Shown: piece after piece, positions 49,501 through 58,500 of the stretch
Layout: each line of letters starts with the position of its first letter
How positions within the stretch are numbered: position 1 is the stretch's first letter
Assembly (NCBI GenBank): GCA_944388935.1
Contig: CALXKK010000006.1
Coordinates: 29,667-93,666, forward strand
Reading direction: 5' to 3'
Source of the DNA: an uncultured Clostridia bacterium
Lineage (GTDB): Bacteria; Bacillota; Clostridia; TANB77; CAG-508
DNA length: 64,000 bases
The notes under the pieces: generated by a model
Databases searched by the model: none
Told to the model about the DNA's origin: nothing
The model's input: the letters and a program-made list of their open reading frames with translations, nothing else
Program-made: the position numbers and the translations under genes

Positions 49501-52500
49501 GCAGGAGGATATTTCCAAAGTAGTACAATCCAAGTAGGAAGTGAAACATTAACAAATTCTACAAGTTATTCTGATGGCATAATAATAAAATATGATGCAG
49601 AAGGAGAAGTAGAATGGGCAAAGAGTATAGGAGGAAGTAGTCATGATTATATATATTCAGTAGCATCAACAAGTGATGGAGGCTATATAGCAGGAGGATT
49701 TTTTATTAGTACAATCCAAATAGAAAATGTAACATTAACAAGTAATGGAAGTGAAGATGGCCTAATAATAAAATATGATGCAGAAGGAGAAGTAGAATGG
49801 GCAAAGAGTTTTGGAGGAAGTAGTTATGATGAAATTAATTCAGTAGTAGCAACAAGTGATGGAGGTGCCATTGTAGGAGGATATTTTAGAAGTAGTAGTA
49901 TCGACTTTGGAAATGGTATAGTATTAACAAATAATAGTAGTTCTACAAGTTATAATGATGGCATAATAATAAAATATGATGCAGAAGGAGAAGTAGAATG
50001 GGCAAAGAGTATAGGAGGAAGTAGTAGTGACATAATTTATTCAGTAGCATCAACAAGTGATGGAGGTGCCATTGCAGGAGGATATTTCCAAAGTAGTACA
50101 ATCCAAGTAGGAAGTGAAACATTAACAAATTCTACAAGTTATTCTGATGGCATAATAATAAAATATGATGCAGAAGGAGAAGTAGAATGGGCAAAGAGTA
50201 TAGGAGGAAGTAGTCATGATTATATATATTCAGTAGCATCAACAAGTGATGGAGGCTATATAGCAGGAGGATATTTTTATAGTAGTATAATCAAAGTAGG
50301 AAGTGAAACAATAGCAAATAATAATAGTGGTTATTATGATGGCCTAATAATAAAATATGATGCAGAAGGAAAAATAGAATGGGCAAGAAGTTTTGGAGGA
50401 AGTAGTTCTGATTATATTAATTCTTTAACAGAAACAATTGGTGGAAAAGTTGTGGCAGGAGGATATTTTATTAGTTCTGTTATAGAAGTTGATGGACATA
50501 CATTAACAAATAATAGAAGTGGTTATTCTGATGGAATGATACTTGAAGTTGTAAACGAAGTAGGAGTACCAGAAGTCCAAGAATTAACAGTAGTAAATGG
50601 TAGAAAAGAATTTAAGATAACAACAGATGTAAATGAAATAGATGGAGTTAAAGGTGGAAGTATTTCAGGAGAAGACAAAAATCCATATGAAACAGTAAAA
50701 TATGGAGATAGTAGTAAAAATGAAATAATAATGACACCTGATGAGAACTACGAAATAATAGGAATAACAGTAAATGAAAAAGAATGGCCATTCGAAGCAA
50801 ATGAAGATGGAACATATAAGATGCCAGCATTTGAAAATATGACAGAAGATAAACATGTAGTAGTAACATATGCATTAAAAGATAATAAGATAATAATTAA
50901 TAAAGTAGATAGTGAAGACAATAATATAAAATTAGCGGGAGCAACATTTAAATTAGATCAATTAGAAGAAAGAAATGAGCCTATAAATGAATCAATAATT
51001 GGAGAAATGCAAGCAAATGGACAAGAATATGCAGTAGCAGATACAGAAAAAGGACCAGTAGAAGGAGTATTAGGAGAATTAACCAATAATGGAACATACT
51101 ATTTTGTACAAAATGAAGATGGAACATATACTCCAACAAATAGTAAAACATATCAAATAGCAAATGGAGGAAATGCTGGAATACAAAATAGTACAGCAAA
51201 CTCATATATACCAATAGATTTAAGTGGAAAAGAAGGAGAATATGTAGTAGTAGTAAATGCAAGTATATCAAGTGAAAGTTTTGATTATGGATATGCAACA
51301 GTAAATACCAATACAGCAGCACCATCATATAGTACAAGTGCAGGAAGATTCATGTATATATCAGGAACAGTAGATTCAAAAGATTATACATCAACAACAG
51401 TATTAGAAGGAAATCAAACATACTACTTACATTTAGGATATAGAAAAGATGGTAGTGCTGATACTGGTGATGACCAAGTTGTAATTAATAGTATAAATGT
51501 ATATGAGGCAAGTAGTATATCATATAACTTTGTAGATAATAATTCAGGTGGATATGAATCAAACAACCAAGGACAAGATAATACAGTAGCAAATTCATAT
51601 ATGGAAATTGATTTAAGAGATTACACAGGAAAATATAATTTAACAGTAAATGCAAATATATCAAGTCAAAGTAATGATTATGGATATGCAACAGTAACAA
51701 ACACAACAACAGCACCATCATATAGTAGTAGTGAAGGAAGATTTATATACATATCAGGAACTACAACACCAACAGACTATACAACGATATTACAAGGTGG
51801 ACAAATGTATTATTTACACTTTGGATATTATAAAGATTCATCAACAAGTAGTGGAGATGATAAATTTACAATAAATAGTGTAAAAATAAGTTTAAATGGT
51901 GATGACTTATATCATACAGAAGTAACAACAAATAGTGAAGGACAGGCTATAACACAAATACCATTTGGAAAATATCAAATAACAGAGATAGTTGCACCAG
52001 AAGGATATGAGCTAAACAGCAATCCAATTGAAGTAGACTTTAGAGCAGATGGAAACCATGAATTTATGATAGAAAACAATAAGAAAGCTCAAGTAATAGT
52101 ACATCATTATTTAAAGAATGAAAATGGAGAATATACAACAACAAAAGTAGCGGAAGATGAATTACTAGAAGGAAAAATAGGAGATAAATATACAACCAGT
52201 CCAAAGCTAGATTTAGATAAATATGAACTAGAAAAAGATGAAGAAGGAAATTATGTAATACCTTCAAATGCAACAGGAGTATATGAATCAGGAGTAATAG
52301 AAGTAACATACTATTATGAAGAAAAAGAAATACCACTAACAGTACATCATTATATAGAAGGAACAACAACAGCAGTACCATTAAAAGATGGAGGAGAAGC
52401 AGAAGATGTAACTGACAGTGGAAAAGAAGGAGAAAGCTATGAAACTAATGCAATAGAAGACAGTTTATTAAGTGAAGATTACGAATTAGTAGAAGTTCCA

Positions 52501-55500
52501 GAAAATGCTAATGGAACATATAGTGGAGAAGAAGTAACAGTAACATATTACTATAAGAGAGTTTCAAGACAAGTAGTATTAAACAAATATGATGAAGATG
52601 GAGAAACACCATTACAAGGAGTAAAATTTGAAATACAATCAAAAGATAATAATGAAAATACTATAGAAGCTACAACAGATACTAATGGACAAATAAAAGT
52701 TAATTTAGAATCAGGAGACTATACAGCAACAGAGGTAGAAGTACCAGAAGGATATGATTTACCTGATGATAATGAAACAGAATTTAGTGTAACAAAAGCA
52801 GATGATGTAGTTACATTAAATGTAACAAATACAAAAACAAAAGGAACAGTAATAACACATTACTATATAGAAAACACAACAGATAAAGTACCATTACAAG
52901 ATGGAGGAACAGCAGAAGATGTAACACAAACAGGAAATGTAGGAGACATTTATGCAACAAAAGAAGCAGAAAATGTAAGTGATAAATATGAGTTAGTTTC
53001 TACAGTAGGAAATACAAGTGGAACAATACAAGAAGGAACAACAGAAGTAATCTACTATTATAAACTAAAAGATACAAGTGTATTAGTACATCATTATATA
53101 GAAGGAACAGAAACTAAAGTTCCAAGCAAAAATGGTGGAGTAGTAGAAGATGAGACTATAACAGGAAAAGTAGATGATTCATATAACACAAGTGCATCTT
53201 CAAATGTAGCAAACAACTATGAATTAGTAACAACACCAGCAAATGCAACAGGAACAATGACTCTAGACCAAATAGTTGTAACATACTACTATAAATTAAA
53301 AGATCCAACTATTGAAAATAGCAAGATTGAAAAGAATAGTACTGTAGAAAAAGTAACAGAAAAAGACCAAGCAGTACCATACACAATAACATATACAGCA
53401 AATGTTAAAGACTATATAGGTGATGCAGTAGTAACAATAATAGATACTCTTCCATACGAAATAGTAGAAGAAAGCTCTAGTCTAGATGGTGGACAATATG
53501 ATTCATCAAGCATGACAATTACATGGACAGAAAATATAAGTGGAATAGACACATATAACAATGTAAACAATCAAATAAATATAACAAAGAATATAAGTTT
53601 AGTATACAAGGATTTAGATGTAACAAAAGAAAATGTTACAAATAAAGTAACAGGAACAATAAACTTAAAGACACCAGAAAAGACAGATACTAAAGAAGAT
53701 ACAGAAGATATACCAACAGAATTTTTAGTAAATGTACCAGTTACAAAGATTTGGGATGACAATGGAAACTCTGCAAAGAAACGTCCAAGTGAAGTAACAT
53801 TTGTTTTAACAAGTAGTGATGTAAATGACGAAAATAGTCCATATAAACATACATTAGATACAAATAATGTAGATTCACAAATTAATAATAAGTGGACATA
53901 TACATTTACAGGATTACCAAGATATGATAGTACTGGAAATGAAATTGTTTATACATTAAGTGAAGTGTTGGATAATATCTACTATACAGCTGAAAATGCA
54001 AATATTGACCAAGATAGTAAGACAATAACAAATACATTTAAAGTACCAACGGATACAATAGATGTACCAGTAACAAAGGTATGGAACGACAATAGTAATA
54101 TTGCCAAAAAGAGACCAGCAAGTGTAGACTTTGTATTAAATGGAAGCGATGGAAGTGGTCCATATAGATACACATTAACAGAAAAGAATGTGGATTCTGA
54201 AAATGGCGATAAATGGATATACACATTTACAAACTTACCAAAATACAATAGTGTAAATGGTGATGAAATAACATATACATTAAGTGAAGAAAATGTAAAC
54301 AGTGACTTCTATGTTGCAAGTGTAGAACAAGGAACAAAGACAGTAACAAATACATTTACTGTACCAGAGGACAAAATAACAGTAACAGCAAAGAAATACT
54401 GGGATGACAATAGTAATGCTAATGGAAGACGTCCAGAAAGTGCAACATTAACACTTACAGGAAAAGGACAAGGAGTAGATATTAGTAGAGAACAAACAGT
54501 TACAGAATCAAACAAAGTAGATGGAGATACAAATACTTGGGAATATACATTTACAGAATTACCAAAATATGATGAATATGGTGATGAAGTAGAATATACA
54601 ATAAATGAAAGAGATTTAAATAATGAATTTTATATTAAATCAGAAGTAAACCAAGAAACAAGAACAGTAACAAATAAATTCCAAGTACCAGGAGATAAGA
54701 TAAATGTAACAGTTACAAAAGTATGGGATGATAACAGCGACAGTGCTGGAAAGAGACCGGAAAGTGTAACGTTACAAGTAAAAAACGGAGATGTAGTAGT
54801 AGCATCAGAACCTGTAACAGAATCAAATAAAGTTGATGGTGATGCAAATAGATGGAGTTATACATTCAGTGTTCCAAAATACAACGAGCAAGCACAAGAA
54901 ATAACATATACAGCAGATGAACAAGATACAGGAAGCATATTCTATACAGTAGAAAATAAGAAGATAGAAGGAAATATGACTTCTGGATATACAATTACAA
55001 ATAAATTTGTAGTACCGGACGAAAAGATATCTGTACCAGTAACAAAGGTATGGGATGACAATAGTAACAGTGCAAATAAGAGACCAACAAGTGTAACAAT
55101 GGTATTAACAAGCAATGATACAACAGATATATATAGTCCATACAAATATACTTTAACTGCAGATAGCAATGTTGATTCACAAGATAGTAATAAATGGACA
55201 TATACATTCGAAAACTTACCAAAATATGACAGCAAAGGTGACGAAATTGTATACACATTAAGCGAGGAATTAAACAACATATATTACACAAGTGTAAACA
55301 GTAAAGTAGACCAAGGAACAAAAACAATTACGAATACATTTAAAGTACCAACAGATACAATAGATGTACCAGTAGTAAAAGAATGGGACGATAATGGAAA
55401 TGTTGCAGGAAAGAGACTAGGTAGTGTAACATTAGTATTAACAGGAAATGATACAAATGATACACATAATCCATATAAACATACATTAACTGCTGAAAAT

Positions 55501-58500
55501 GTTGATAATTCAAACACTAATAGATGGTTATACACATTTACAGGATTACCAAAATACAATAGTGTAAATGGTGACGAGATTGTATACACATTAAGTGAAG
55601 AGAAGAGTTCAGAAACAAATAGTAAATTCTATACAACTGAAAATTCAGTTGTAAGCCAAGAAACAAAAACTGTAACAAATAAATTCGAAGTACCTAACGA
55701 AAAGACATCTGTAACAGTAACAAAAATCTGGGATGATGAAGACAATAAGGTAAATAAACGTCCAGGAAGTGTAACAATGACACTTACAGGAACAGGAGAA
55801 GGAGTAAATAGTTCATATGAACAAACATTAACCTCTGAAGCAAACGTAGACCCTTCAAATGAGAATCAATGGGTATATACATTTAATGATTTACCAAAAT
55901 TAGATAATTATGGTAATGAAATAACATACACAGTGGATGAAGAGGATTTAGGTAATAAGTATTATTCAAAAGGAAATGTAGACCAAGATGCAAAAACAGT
56001 AACAAATGTAAGTGAATACGGAAAAGTAATAGTACATCATTACATTATGAATACTGATGGAACAACTACAACAACTAAAGTTCCAAGTAGTGATGGTGGA
56101 GAAGTACAAGACCAAGTAATAGAAGGAGCACAAGGAGAAGACTATACAACAAATGCAGCAGAAAATATTAAACCAAATTATGAATTAGTACAAGATAAAT
56201 TGCCTGAAAATGCAACAGGAACAATAACAGAAGAAGATACAGAAGTAATTTACTATTACAGATTAAAAACACCTAGTGTAACAAATACAGTTACAAAGAC
56301 AGGTACGGATAGAATAACATCTGCAAATCAAGAAGTAAGCTATACAATAACATATACAGCAAATGTAACAGATTACATAGGCAATGCAGAAGTAACAATA
56401 GTAGATACATTACCATATGCTCTAGATACAAGTAAATCAAATGATTTAGATGGCGGAACATATGATGCAGTAAGCCATACAATTACATGGAAAGAAAATG
56501 TATCAGACTTAAATAGCTATACTGGAAATGGAACAGTTCAAATAACAAAGAATATAACAGTAGTTTATACTGGATTAGACATGAATCAAGAAAAGATTAC
56601 AAACAATGTAACAGGACAAATTAAGTTATTAACTCCAGAGAAGACAAGTGATGAAACAACAAATAGTTTTGAGACACCAATATATAAAGCAATAATTAGT
56701 AGCGAAAAATTGGTAGATAAAACGGAAGCAGTAGAAGGAGATAAAGTAACATATACAGTAAAAATTAAGAATGAAGGTAACCTAGCAAAAACAGTAACAT
56801 TAAAAGATACATTACCAGAAGGATTAACATTTGATAATAATACACAAATAATGGTAGGAAATGTAGGAACAGTATATACAGAACAAAACTTAAAGAACGG
56901 AATATCAGTAGATGTTCCAGCAGAAGCAAGTGTTGATGTAACATTTGCAGGAATAGTAGATACATTACCAAAAGATACATATAGAGAAGAATTAATTAAC
57001 AGAGCAACAGTAGATAATGAACCTACAAACGATGTTACAACAACAGTAACAAAACCAAATATATCAGCACATAAAGAATCAGACCCAGCAAGTGGAACTA
57101 AAGTTTCTGAAGGAGATACAATTACTTACAGAATAAGAGTAAGAAATGACGGAACAAGAGAAGGAACAGTAGTTGTAAAAGATACAATACCAACAGGAAC
57201 AGCATTTGTAGATAAATCAGTAAAAATAGGAGAATTAGAAGATTTAACAAAGACTGCTGAAGATTTACAAAATGGAATAAGTGTTACTTTAGGAATTAAT
57301 GAAGAAAAAGTTGTAGAGTTTAAAGTAACAGTAAATAAACAAGTAGATGGAACAGTAATAAAGAATGTAGCATACATAAATGATGGTACAGGAGATAAAA
57401 AAGTTCCAGAAGAGCCAGAACATACATATGTAGAGCCAAAAGAAGAACAAGAGATATCTAAAACAGGAACAAGCACAATAGATAATCTAGATGACGAAAT
57501 AACATACAACATAAGTTATACAGCAGAAATATCAGATTATGAAGGAAATGCAAAGGTAGTATTGGTAGACCAATTACCATATGCAATAGATACGGAAAAA
57601 TCTGAATTAGATGGTGGAACATATGATGAAGAAAAACATACAATTACATGGGAACAAGAAGTAACTGATATACAAATGGAAAATACAAAAGAAGTAGAAA
57701 TAAATAAGACAATAAAAGTTGTATATACAGGAATAAGTCAAGAAACAGTAAGCATCGAAAATGTTGTAAAAGGACATATAGAATATGAAACACCGGATAC
57801 AACAAGTGATGAAGTAGAAGCAAACTGGACAACTACAACAGGATTCGTAATAAACATACCAGTAAGTAAAGTTTGGGAAGATAGTGATAACAAACTAGGA
57901 CAAAGACCAACAAGAGTAGTATTTAAGTTAACAGGTAGTGATGGAAGTGATAGAACATTAGAATTAGCAAAACCAGGAACAGAAGGAAGCACAACAACAC
58001 AAGATAGCAATAATCTAAATAAATGGAATGATATGTTCAAAGACCTACCAAAATATGATGCTTCAAATAACGAAATAGTATATACATTAACAGAAGAAGA
58101 AAAGACAGAAGGAGACTTAAAATACTATGACAGCAATGTTGATGGTGAAAGCTATACTGTAACAAACACAAATAAATACGGTAAAGTAACAGTACATCAT
58201 TACATTATTAACCCAGACGGAACAAAGACAGAGAATAAAGTTCCAGACAAAGACGGAACAGAAATTCCAGATGAGGTAATAGAAGGTAAAGAAGGAGATT
58301 CATATACAACAGAACCAGCAGACAACATAAGCGATAAATATGAGTTAGTCCAAGAAGAATTACCAGAAAACCCAGATGGAACAATAGAAAAATATGATGA
58401 AGAAAAACCACAAGAAGTAATATATTATTACAGATTAAAACCAGCAAAAGTAATAATACATTACCTAGAAAAAGATGAAGATACAAACGATTCAAACAAC

